From assembly GCA_965204655.1 (NCBI GenBank), contig OZ241998.1, positions 1,178,001 to 1,242,000 of the forward strand: a stretch of 64,000 nt of DNA, written 5' to 3'. Positions 1-7,363 of this stretch are shown piece after piece. The notes beneath the pieces were generated by a model. It was not told where the DNA came from. It saw only the letters and a list, made by a program, of their open reading frames with translations, and made no database searches. Origin of the DNA: CATQHL01 sp965204655 (GTDB taxonomy: Bacteria > Actinomycetota > Acidimicrobiia > Acidimicrobiales > CATQHL01). Made by a program: the position numbers and the translations under genes. Position 1 is the stretch's first letter, and every line of letters begins with the position of its first letter.

Positions 1-1
1 T

Positions 2-211
2 CTCCGGGGCTCTTCGGACGCAGCCGGCAGAAGCCTGCAAGTCACCGAGGTCGCCCTCGCCGACGAGATCGCAGCAGCAGCCGAGATGGTGATGGGCAAG
101 GCTCGCAACGTCCCCGCTGCAGTGGTGCGGGGCATTCCGGAAGAGTGGCTAGGAAGCGGGAGCGTGAAAGACGATCTCTTGCGTCCCGCCCACGAAGACC
201 TCTTCCGCTGA
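2..211 (+). CDS. cofE: Coenzyme F420-0:L-glutamate ligase, C-terminal fragment (gene cut by window edge)
   Basis: Only the last 69 codons are present, read in the frame starting at base 2 and ending with TGA at 209-211. The visible segment has the run D-E-I-A-A-A-A-E-M-V-M-G-K-A followed by VPAAVVRG. This is characteristic of the end of the CofE/FbiB ligase domain, which adds glutamates to the lactyl side chain of coenzyme F420. The family assignment rests on this C-terminal signature alone. In mycobacteria the fbiA-fbiB genes lie close to a mannose-1-phosphate guanylyltransferase gene. A similar enzyme follows here on the opposite strand, which supports the call. The N-terminal part, and whether an FbiB-type nitroreductase domain is fused, cannot be seen. 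Confidence 0.8.
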   Translation, partial: LRGSSDAAGRSLQVTEVALADEIAAAAEMVMGKARNVPAAVVRGIPEEWLGSGSVKDDLLRPAHEDLFR

Positions 212-224
212 CGCCCACGGGCGT
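211..224 (+). terminator. Short GC-rich hairpin after the cofE stop
   Basis: ACGCCC-AC-GGGCGT is a perfect 6-bp stem with a 2-base loop starting at the last base of the cofE stop codon. The sequence ACGGGCGTCAACCC is then repeated. It lies between two convergent genes, where a terminator is expected, but there is no T-run, so the role is an inference. Confidence 0.35.
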
Positions 225-313
225 CAACCCACGGGCGTCAACCCCCCTTAAGCCCTAGGGAGCTCTCCCCTGCTCCCACGCTCATCGGCCGTCCCCCTTG
301 TGGCCGCCCCTTA

Positions 314-1312
314 TCAGACCCTTTCGCCGTCGGCTAGCAGTCTCAGGTCATCAATCACCGCCCGCTCCGAGACCACCGCGTCAAATCCCACCACCGCATC
401 TGTGACGCGAGCCCCTCTGCATACCTTCCCACCCGGCAGGATCACCGACCCGCGCACCACGGCCTCTTCCTCTACCTCGGCCCGCCCCATTATCACGCTC
501 CCCGAAACGCTCGCATCCGGCGACACCTTGGCCGTGGGGTCTACCCCTTCAAGCACTTGGCTGCGCCTGCCAGAGATCAAGTCCAACTGCGACTGCAGGT
601 AGGACATCGGCGTGCCTGCGTCCATCCAGTAGTCCTCGCTGCCCAGGGCGTACAGCCTTCCCGCCTCGGCAAGCATCGGGAAGATTTCTCTTTCCATAGA
701 GACTGATCGTCCGTCGGCGATCCGATTCAACACCGAAGGCTCTAAGACGTATATTCCCGCATTTATCCACCCTCCGGCGGGAACGGAATCCGACGGCTTC
801 TCCACGAAACTCAAGACCTTGCCTTCGGGGGAGGCAAGAACGCTCCCGAAACGTGAAACGTCGTCGACGGGAATGGTGAGGATGGTGGCCTCGGCGTTCC
901 GAGCGCGATGGAAGGTCAGCAGGGCATCGAAGGACGCCTCAGTGAGAATGTCGCCGTTGACGACCATAAACGTCTCCGAGAGACATCCCCCCGCCTCCTC
1001 TGCACGGCGAGCGGCGTAGAGCAGTCCACCGGCCGTCCCCAGCCGTGACGGCTCCGCGGCGTAGGTGATTCCTGCTCCACCGCAGCGTCCCTCTGGATAG
1101 TTCAGCAGAAACTCGTCGGGGCGGTAACAGAGTGAGAGCACGACGTCTTCCACACCTTCTCTGACCAGTTTCCCCACGACGTGTTCAATCATTGGCCTGT
1201 CCACGATGGGAAGCATCTGTTTAGGCCTATTAAGAGTCAGTGGGCGCAGACGCGTTCCCAGTCCGCCTGCGAGAACCACCGCACTCTTCACCCCACGGGT
1301 GTTCCCCGTCAC
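314..1312 (-). CDS. Sugar-nucleotide pyrophosphorylase, mannose-1-phosphate guanylyltransferase type
   Basis: This 332-residue protein has a nucleotidyltransferase N-domain and a left-handed beta-helix-like tail. Near residues 11-28 it carries the family signature LAGGLGTRLRPLT...RPKQMLP, where GTRLRP contacts the nucleotide and the K activates the phosphate. Further on are VVNGDIL (metal-binding Asp), FVEKP and a W-I-N-A-G-I-Y segment. Residues from about 255 onward show hexapeptide-like valine/glycine repeats (VSPDASVSGSVIMG). Such enzymes make GDP-mannose or related NDP-sugars for glycans. Its position next to F420 genes resembles the mycobacterial manB neighbourhood. The exact sugar (mannose or glucose) cannot be fixed from sequence alone. 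It is convergent with cofE. Confidence 0.85.
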   Translation of the reverse strand: MTGNTRGVKSAVVLAGGLGTRLRPLTLNRPKQMLPIVDRPMIEHVVGKLVREGVEDVVLSLCYRPDEFLLNYPEGRCGGAGITYAAEPSRLGTAGGLLYAARRAEEAGGCLSETFMVVNGDILTEASFDALLTFHRARNAEATILTIPVDDVSRFGSVLASPEGKVLSFVEKPSDSVPAGGWINAGIYVLEPSVLNRIADGRSVSMEREIFPMLAEAGRLYALGSEDYWMDAGTPMSYLQSQLDLISGRRSQVLEGVDPTAKVSPDASVSGSVIMGRAEVEEEAVVRGSVILPGGKVCRGARVTDAVVGFDAVVSERAVIDDLRLLADGERV

Positions 1313-1429
1313 TCGGCGGCCTCGGATTTTCCGGAGTTGAGCGTCGGTTCGTTAAACGTCAAGCCGGGAGGGTAGAACGCCGACAGTCTCATTCGGCCGT
1401 GGATGGCCGGCTTCCCCCCGGAAGCGAGA

Positions 1430-2284
1430 TCACTCCTCGGCGGCTTCCGGATCGGCCTCGTCGTCCACCCTTCTTAGGGCGTTGGGGTCGACCTGCCCTA
1501 GGAAGGCAATTCTCTCCGGCGGCGGGGGCGGGATTTCCCCATCCTGCGGAATCCGGGCGATCGTCCAAGCTTCTCCGTTATTGAGGAAGCGCAAATCATC
1601 AAATCCCTCGGTGAACACCTCCGGCGCTTCGTCGGAGGAGCTAGCGAACTCCCAGCGCGCTATAGCGATGATGGACGGCTCCCCGCCGCAGTCATCGCCC
1701 GCGGGCAGTTCTCTGCCGTTGTCTAGAACGATGCGCTCGGGGGTCACCGAAATTCCCATGGACTCAAAGAAGTGCTTCATCGTGGCCTCGTATCCCGAAG
1801 AGCGTTCGTAGAACGGGTGGACATGGATGATCCCGTCTCCGTGGGAGTGGATGCCCGACGGGTCGTTGTCGCTCTGGAAGGCCGGCAGGAAGCCGCCCTG
1901 CTCGCCCTCGGCACAGTCCCAGACCCCGTAGGGAGAGTGCCAGTGGTCTTCGTTTTGAACCGGGCGTGCTTGAACGTCCCGCAAGTTGTAAGCGACGGCC
2001 ACGAAAGCCGTTCCCGCCAAGATCAAGACCACGACGAGCATCCCGAAACTGGGACGCAGGAGATTGGCCAGTCTCCTCTCGCCTGCGTCCTTGCTCGCCG
2101 CCCGCCGCACGTCGCGCATGGCGTCGGAACGGCGCGTGGGGCGTTGAGCGAAAGCTGCAAAACTCTTCGGTCCGCGGCCATCACGACCCCCGCGGGAAAA
2201 CCTACCCGTCGATTTCCCTGCCCCCTTTCCTGAACGCGGAACCGCCGGAGACCGGTCGCGGCGGGCACTCTCACCTCTGGCCAT
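1430..2284 (-). CDS. Membrane-anchored protein with a His-rich extracytoplasmic domain, unknown function
   Basis: I do not recognise a named family. From the ATG at 2284 the protein is about 284 residues. It has a basic, low-complexity N-terminus of about 70 residues, one hydrophobic segment (FGMLVVVLILAGTAFVAVAY), then an outside domain. That domain contains H-W-H near its start and a conspicuous HSHGDGIIHVHPF cluster, a plausible metal site, with paired Asp/Cys motifs (DCAEGE, DDCGGE). The C-terminus is proline-rich then acidic. An in-frame GTG at 2389 would extend it by 35 residues, and an ATG at 2119 would shorten it to just before the membrane helix. None has a clear ribosome site, so the start is uncertain. 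It is divergent from the aminotransferase gene. Confidence 0.6.
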   Translation of the reverse strand: MARGESARRDRSPAVPRSGKGAGKSTGRFSRGGRDGRGPKSFAAFAQRPTRRSDAMRDVRRAASKDAGERRLANLLRPSFGMLVVVLILAGTAFVAVAYNLRDVQARPVQNEDHWHSPYGVWDCAEGEQGGFLPAFQSDNDPSGIHSHGDGIIHVHPFYERSSGYEATMKHFFESMGISVTPERIVLDNGRELPAGDDCGGEPSIIAIARWEFASSSDEAPEVFTEGFDDLRFLNNGEAWTIARIPQDGEIPPPPPERIAFLGQVDPNALRRVDDEADPEAAEE

Positions 2285-2479
2285 ATTCCAAAAACAGTAG
2301 CACGCAGGCGAGACATTTCCCCTTCGGAGACGGCCGGCGCGTTCCCGCCCCCGCCCTGCCCGCGCCGGGGAGAACCAAACTCGCCCCACCGGGGGCAGTC
2401 TGAGCGGATGTGACCAGAGGAAGGTAATCCAGCGTGCGCCGCAGACGGGGCCGATCTACCCTGCGCACGGCTTATTCGC

Positions 2480-2485
2480 TAATCT
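2480..2485 (+). promoter_or_regulatory. -10 box (TAATCT) of a probable leaderless promoter
   Basis: TAATCT lies exactly six bases before the ATG at 2492, and no Shine-Dalgarno is present. In actinobacteria a TAnnnT box 6-8 bases before a start codon commonly marks a leaderless transcript. This is inferred from spacing only. Confidence 0.45.
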
Positions 2486-2491
2486 CGCCGT

Positions 2492-3322
2492 ATGAACAAG
2501 AGCCTGGTTTGGATCAACGGGGACATTCGCCCGGAAGACCGAGCAAATGTCTCGCCTCGTGATCACGGACTGATCGTCGGCGACGGGGTCTTTGAAATGA
2601 TGCGCGTGATCTCCGGGCAGGCTTTCGCCCTTGGGAGGCACCTTGACCGCCTGAGCAGGTCGGCGTTGACGTTGGGGTTGGAGAGCCCCGACCCCGACAG
2701 GGTTAGAAAGGCGGTCAATGATTTGCTGGCGGCCAGCGGTCTCTCCCGAGGCAGGCTGCGGATCACGCTCAGCAGCGGCGCCGGCGAACTCAACTCTGCT
2801 AGGGGATGCGGTCCCTCCAGCCTGATCGTCGCCGCAGAGGAGTTCGAAGGCTGGCCGCCCGACGTCTCGGTGCTGACCGCCCCCTGGGTGCGCAACGACC
2901 GGGGAGCCCTAGTTGGCGTAAAATCAGTTTCGTACGCCGAGAACGTGCGCGCCCTCATGTGGGCCAGGGAAGCGGGGGCGGGGGAGGCCATCTTTGCAAA
3001 CACCCGCGGGGATCTCTGCGAGGGAACCGGAACCAACGTTTTCGTGGTGCACGAAGGCAAGTTGCTCACACCCCCACTGACCTCGGGATGCCTCGCAGGC
3101 ATCACCAGAGGGCTTCTGCTGGAAATCACCGAAGCCAAAGAAACCTCGCTGCCGCTGTCGGCCCTGCACGACGCCGAAGAGGCGTTCTTGTCCTCGGCCA
3201 CACGAGGAGTACACCCCGTACGCAGCGTGGACGGAGCGGACTTGCCGTCCTGCCCCGGGCCTATCACCGAGGCTGCGAAAAGGTCGCTCAAGGCGCTGGA
3301 AGCGGAAAATCTGGATCCTTGA
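2492..3322 (+). CDS. Class IV PLP-dependent aminotransferase (aminodeoxychorismate lyase / branched-chain aminotransferase fold)
   Basis: This 276-residue protein has the usual length for fold-type IV PLP enzymes. The N-terminus has the W-I-N-G-D...SPRDHGLIVGDGVFE pattern of PabC/IlvE proteins. The probable Schiff-base lysine is K144 in GVKSVSYAENV. Residues further on (E-A-I-F-A-N-T-R-G-D-L-C-E-G-T-G-T-N-V-F) form the conserved PLP-phosphate region, and TPPLTSGCLAGITR is the family C-terminal motif. PabC members release 4-aminobenzoate for folate; others transaminate branched-chain or D-amino acids. No pabA/pabB gene is adjacent, so the substrate is open. The start at 2492 fits a leaderless promoter. 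It is a single-gene unit convergent with the M23 peptidase gene. Confidence 0.85.
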   Translation: MNKSLVWINGDIRPEDRANVSPRDHGLIVGDGVFEMMRVISGQAFALGRHLDRLSRSALTLGLESPDPDRVRKAVNDLLAASGLSRGRLRITLSSGAGELNSARGCGPSSLIVAAEEFEGWPPDVSVLTAPWVRNDRGALVGVKSVSYAENVRALMWAREAGAGEAIFANTRGDLCEGTGTNVFVVHEGKLLTPPLTSGCLAGITRGLLLEITEAKETSLPLSALHDAEEAFLSSATRGVHPVRSVDGADLPSCPGPITEAAKRSLKALEAENLDP

Positions 3323-3493
3323 CGTCCGTCGGGCTCTAGCCGGGCTCTAGCCGGCCTCTCACGCCGACGAGCCACCCTACGCGAGCCCCTCTAAAGGGCG
3401 CCTCAACCGCCCCAACCCTCACCTGCGCAAAGCCGCTCCGCCCCCGGCGGCCTCACTCACTATCCACAACCCCCCCCCCAACACACATCGGGG

Positions 3494-4714
3494 TCAGAAA
3501 CAGGCTTCGCGCACGATCGGATAGGGGTTTATGTAGTTACCCCTTCCGCCTTTGTGATATTCAAAATGAAGGTGGGGAATCGGGGCGGCGTTGCCCGTCT
3601 CGCCCACATAACCGATGACCGTCCCCGCCGGCACCCACCCGACGCCCACGTTCTCATAGGCCGACAGGTGCGTGTTGTAGTAGTAGTTCCCCGAATCTGC
3701 ATAGATGTAGGCGGAGTTTCCGCCGATCCTGTTGAAACGATGCTCCAGCCGACCGCTCTCAACGGCCAGCACCGGAGTGCCGATGGGTGCGATCAGGTCG
3801 TTGCCCTTGTGCCAGCCCCCATGGTGTCGCGGCGCTCCGTAGTCGTCCACGTGGCTGAACGGGCCAGCCAGCGGGCACACCCACCCCGACGCGGTGCGGA
3901 GCAGCGAAGACGCCTGAGGGGGCGGCGTTTGAACCTGCCGGCGGGCAGCCTCTTCCGATGCAGCCCTACGCTCCGCAGCCAAACGGGCGGCCTCTATGCG
4001 GCGGGCCTGCTCGGCCTGTCTGCGCCTGAGTTCCTCCGCCAGACGCCGGCGTTCATCCTCTTCAAGGGCGTCGAGTATCCGATCCTGCTCGTAGAGCTTT
4101 GCCGCTACATCCAGGTAGGTGTCGCCGATTACCGCAAGATCTTGCTCAACCGCCCGCCAGGCAACCTCGGCCTCAGCAATGAGATCCTGCTGTAGGGCCG
4201 TCTGAAAGGCAAGCCGCTCTTGTACCTCGGCAAGGTCGTCGAGGGCAAGGCGGTAGTCGTCGAGAATGTCCAGCGCCCCCTCGCTCACGAACCTGGCCAG
4301 CGCATCTATCACCGCCTGGCGGCTGATGTCCTCTCCGGCCAAGATGGGCGAAGGCTTGCCGGAATTGACGTACCGCTGGATGGCGATCTCCGTTATCCGT
4401 CCCCGCATTTCCACCACGATCCCCAAGAGTTCCGCTTCCTCTTGAGACGCTAAGTCGATCTCGTTGCGCAGTTCGTAGAGCTCGTGGTCGGCGTCCCAGT
4501 AGACGGCACCCGCCGCATCCACTCGATTTTGCGCCTCGCGCACCTTCTCAAACAGGGCGTCGACCTCGCTTTGAAGCTCAGACACCCTCTCCCTAGCGCT
4601 TTCTAGTTCGCCTTGAGCCGCAACTGGCACCGCAGCCAGCATCAGCAGACACAGGACGAACAGACTCAGAGCCCTAATGAACATTATCCACAGGTTATCC
4701 AACATCGCTTTCAT
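3494..4714 (-). CDS. Secreted M23-family peptidoglycan endopeptidase with long coiled coil
   Basis: This 406-residue exported protein has a signal sequence near residues 8-33 (IRALSLFVLCLLMLAAVPVAAQG). It is followed by about 230 residues of charged heptad-rich coiled coil and a Q/R/A-rich stretch. The C-terminal LytM/M23 domain starts around residue 280. Zinc ligands are visible: H302 and D306 in HKGND and the HLHF motif at 381-384. The architecture is like EnvC/NlpD or mycobacterial M23 proteins that cleave peptide cross-links or activate amidases during division. All catalytic residues are present, so it may be active itself. The ATG at 4714 overlaps the upstream CNNM-like gene by 20 bases, implying co-transcription. 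A later ATG at 4684 would still leave a signal peptide. Confidence 0.88.
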   Translation of the reverse strand: MKAMLDNLWIMFIRALSLFVLCLLMLAAVPVAAQGELESARERVSELQSEVDALFEKVREAQNRVDAAGAVYWDADHELYELRNEIDLASQEEAELLGIVVEMRGRITEIAIQRYVNSGKPSPILAGEDISRQAVIDALARFVSEGALDILDDYRLALDDLAEVQERLAFQTALQQDLIAEAEVAWRAVEQDLAVIGDTYLDVAAKLYEQDRILDALEEDERRRLAEELRRRQAEQARRIEAARLAAERRAASEEAARRQVQTPPPQASSLLRTASGWVCPLAGPFSHVDDYGAPRHHGGWHKGNDLIAPIGTPVLAVESGRLEHRFNRIGGNSAYIYADSGNYYYNTHLSAYENVGVGWVPAGTVIGYVGETGNAAPIPHLHFEYHKGGRGNYINPYPIVREACF

Positions 4715-5708
4715 CCCTGATCTCGCCCACCAGGAGTTCGAGCACGTCTTCCAGCGTCAGGAGTCCGACGGTCTCCGAATCCTCACGGATGACCGCTAAG
4801 TGAACCCGCATCCGACGCATCTGCAACAGCAGTTCTTCAAGCGTCGAATCCGCCGGGAACACCAGAGCTCTCCGAATGCAGGAGGCGGACACGGGAGCGT
4901 TCATCATCTTCTGATCGAAAGCCAGCAGATCCTTGGCATGCACGAAGCCGTCGGGCCGGTCGGGGTCTCCGACGAGCAGACGAGAGTGCCCGCTGCTCAC
5001 CACCAGTCGTTCAGCTTCTGCGGCGGTGGCCCCACGGGGGATTCCTACGATTTCAGAACGCGGCACCATCGCTGAGGAAACGGGGCGCTTTCCGAGTTCC
5101 AGAGCCGCAGTCAACAGCGAGTGTTCAAACTCGTCTATCAGACCTTCGCCCCGCGATTCGGCCAACATCCCCGAAATGTCCTCCGGGCCATGCGGCTCTT
5201 CAACCATTTCCGACGGCCTAACTCCGCACAGCCGAGCCCCGGCGGAGGCCAACTTGTCGAGCCCCCAGATGAGCGGCCGGAACGTCCCGACGAACAACCG
5301 CAGAGCCGGCGCAAGCCACATCATCAGAGCATCCGGACGGCTAAGGGCGGCATTCTTGGGAACCAGTTCCCCAAAAAGCACATGCAGGACAACGACGATG
5401 GCTATGGAGACCGTAACGGAGAACCCCCTGCCGACCCCGCCCAGGAGCGGATCCATGACCTCCGCCACCGCCGGCTCCACAAGGAACCCCAGCCCCAGCG
5501 AGGCCATCGTGTTGCCAAGTTGAACGCCGGCGAGCTGCACGCGCAAGTCCCGCTTGGCGCCCAGCGCCGCCCGAGCGCGCCGGTTGCCGCCCTCGGCCAG
5601 CACCTCTAGGCGGGCTCTCGACGAAGCCACCAGCGCAAACTCAGCCGCAACGAAGAAGGCGTTCGCACCCAGGAACAAGATCGCCAGGAGGCCTGAGACC
5701 ACAGTCAC
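4695..5708 (-). CDS. CNNM/CorC-type (DUF21 + CBS) membrane protein, short form
   Basis: At 337 residues, the N-terminal half has the DUF21 transmembrane domain with the hallmark NAFFVAAEFALV and three to four hydrophobic helices. The C-terminal half has a CBS pair (MVPRSEIVGIPRG..., VHLAVIREDSETVGLLTLEDVLE). The domain order matches the HlyC/CorC or CNNM family, linked to magnesium/cobalt efflux and magnesium homeostasis. The C-terminal CorC_HlyC domain found in its neighbour is missing. It overlaps the upstream paralogue by 4 bases and the M23 gene by 20 bases, making one three-gene operon. Paired DUF21 genes are common in actinobacteria and suggest a heteromer. The transported ion is not shown by the sequence. 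Confidence 0.85.
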   Translation of the reverse strand: MTVVSGLLAILFLGANAFFVAAEFALVASSRARLEVLAEGGNRRARAALGAKRDLRVQLAGVQLGNTMASLGLGFLVEPAVAEVMDPLLGGVGRGFSVTVSIAIVVVLHVLFGELVPKNAALSRPDALMMWLAPALRLFVGTFRPLIWGLDKLASAGARLCGVRPSEMVEEPHGPEDISGMLAESRGEGLIDEFEHSLLTAALELGKRPVSSAMVPRSEIVGIPRGATAAEAERLVVSSGHSRLLVGDPDRPDGFVHAKDLLAFDQKMMNAPVSASCIRRALVFPADSTLEELLLQMRRMRVHLAVIREDSETVGLLTLEDVLELLVGEIRDESDVG

Positions 5709-7084
5709 GAAACCTCCCTTTCTTCGCCGTCTGCGGAAACCCGCCGACCTGAACCTTGAAAGCCGGAGCCGCCCTCGCCGCCGGAATCCTCACTCGGCCG
5801 CTCCGACACCCACACCGAGACGATCCTCCTCTTCAAAATCTCCGCAACTTCAAAATGCCACCTCCCCCAGTCAAAGGAATCCCCCTTCACAGGAATTCTC
5901 CCCAGGTTGTAAAGAGCGAATCCCGCCAGAGTCTCGTAAGGGCCTCCGGGCAGTCGCAGATCGGCCTGCTCCTCCACCTGGTCGGTGCTCAGATCCCCGT
6001 CCAGAAGCCGCACCCCGGGCTCAGTCGGCTGAGTGAAGTGCGCCTCCAGGTCGTGCTCGTCGCCGATCTCCCCGACGATCTCCTCCACGATGTCTTCTAT
6101 GGTGATGATGCCAACGGTTCCGCCGTGCTCGTCCACCACGATCGCCAGCGACTGACGGCGACGGCTCATCTCACCCAGCAGACGTCCGAGTTCCGCTCCG
6201 TCGGGGACGGCCAGCGCCTCGCTCATCAACTCGGCCGCGGTCAACTTGGAACGCTCCTCCCGCGGCACCTTGTGCACCGCCTTGACGCCCACCACGCCCA
6301 CCACGAAGTCGAGTTCCTCTTCAACCACCGGGAAACGGGAAAACCCGCTTTTCGCCGACGTCAAGACCAGTTCGTCCAGCGTGTCCTCTGGACGAACGGT
6401 AACCACCTCCACCCTGGGAACGAGAGCCTCTGCAGCCGTCTTGTCGAAGAAGCGCAAAGAACGGGTCAGCAACTGCACATCCCCCGAATCCAGTTCCCCG
6501 CTGCGCCCGGAAGACTTAACCACGTGCTCGAGTTCTGTCAACGTCAAGACCGAACGGAGTTCGGGGATGGGTTCGATGCCGAACAGGCGCACAATTCGGG
6601 TGGTGGTCCGACTGATAACTGCGATAAACGGAAGGCTCAGGTAGCCGTAGACGCGCATCGGGCGGGCAAAGAAGAGGCTTGTCCGCAGGGATCGGGCTAT
6701 CGCCAGCATCTTGGGCACCTGTTCACCGAGGACAATCTGCAGCGAGGTGACGATCAGGAACGCAACCGCCACGGAGACGGCCCTCGCCGCCGAGAGGCTG
6801 AGGCCGGGGAGGAGAGTCCTCGCCAGAAGGTCTGCGATCAGAGGTTCCGCAAGCCAGCCCAGCAGCAACGACACGACTGTCACGCCCAACTGAGTGCCCG
6901 ATATGTAGAACGTCATGCGCTCAAAGTGCTTCATCGCAATCCGAGCGGAGCGCCTGCCCGCGCCCGCAGCCTCCGCCACCCGCCAGCGATCCACCGAGAC
7001 GAGGGAGAATTCGGCAGCCACGAAACAAGCGTTGATGCCGATTAGTGCGAAGACAGCCAGAAGTCCTAGGGCAGTTCCGATCAC
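5705..7084 (-). CDS. CNNM/CorC-type (DUF21 + CBS + CorC_HlyC) membrane protein, long form
   Basis: I place the start at the GTG at 7084, giving about 459 residues that begin directly with the first hydrophobic helix (IGTALGLLAVFALIGINACFVAAEFSLVS). A longer reading to 7270 adds about 62 Cys/Arg/Pro-rich residues encoded by a short-period repeat and looks spurious. The domains in order are DUF21 membrane domain, two CBS motifs (LVPRVEVVTVRPEDTLDELV and SLAIVVDEHGGTVGIITIEDIVEEIVGEI), and a C-terminal CorC_HlyC domain (LLDGDLSTDQVEEQ...YETLAGFAL). This is the full-length version of the adjacent gene, with which it overlaps by 4 bases (5705-5708). Family members act in Mg/Co export or ion sensing. 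No ribosome site is evident at either start. Confidence 0.82.
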   Translation of the reverse strand: MIGTALGLLAVFALIGINACFVAAEFSLVSVDRWRVAEAAGAGRRSARIAMKHFERMTFYISGTQLGVTVVSLLLGWLAEPLIADLLARTLLPGLSLSAARAVSVAVAFLIVTSLQIVLGEQVPKMLAIARSLRTSLFFARPMRVYGYLSLPFIAVISRTTTRIVRLFGIEPIPELRSVLTLTELEHVVKSSGRSGELDSGDVQLLTRSLRFFDKTAAEALVPRVEVVTVRPEDTLDELVLTSAKSGFSRFPVVEEELDFVVGVVGVKAVHKVPREERSKLTAAELMSEALAVPDGAELGRLLGEMSRRRQSLAIVVDEHGGTVGIITIEDIVEEIVGEIGDEHDLEAHFTQPTEPGVRLLDGDLSTDQVEEQADLRLPGGPYETLAGFALYNLGRIPVKGDSFDWGRWHFEVAEILKRRIVSVWVSERPSEDSGGEGGSGFQGSGRRVSADGEEREVS

Positions 7085-7109
7085 CTCACAGCCTAGCTTC
7101 GAGCAACCC

Positions 7110-7245
7110 AGCTTCGGGCGGGTGGCGCAGAGCGGCAGGCTGCGGGCGGCAGCACAGAGCGACAGGCGCAGGGTAGCTGCGCAGGACGGCAGGCGCAGGA
7201 CGGGTGGCGCAGGACGGGCAGCGCAGGGTAGCTGCGCAGGAAGAG
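7110..7245. repeat. Short-period GC-rich repeats upstream of the CNNM-like gene
   Basis: The stretch is built from variants of GCGCAGGACGGC/GCGCAGGGTAGCT, with GCGCAGGGTAGCTGCGCAGGA occurring almost twice. It lies between the proposed 7084 start and the divergent ABC exporter operon. It would encode only low-complexity peptide, so it is better read as intergenic repeat DNA, possibly part of the regulatory region. Confidence 0.5.
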
Positions 7246-7363
7246 AAGACCCGGCGGGGAGCCGCCCCATTAGCCTTGCGGGTCAGTTCTCTGCTCACAT
7301 GACCCTGATGCCCACCCCCTCACCTCAGATCAAGACACGGACCAAGACGCTCGCCTGCCCAAG

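Noticed and set aside
7085..7270. N-terminal extension of the long CNNM-like protein
   Set aside because: It is encoded by short GC-rich repeats and would put about 62 Cys/Arg/Pro residues before the first membrane helix, unlike the family.
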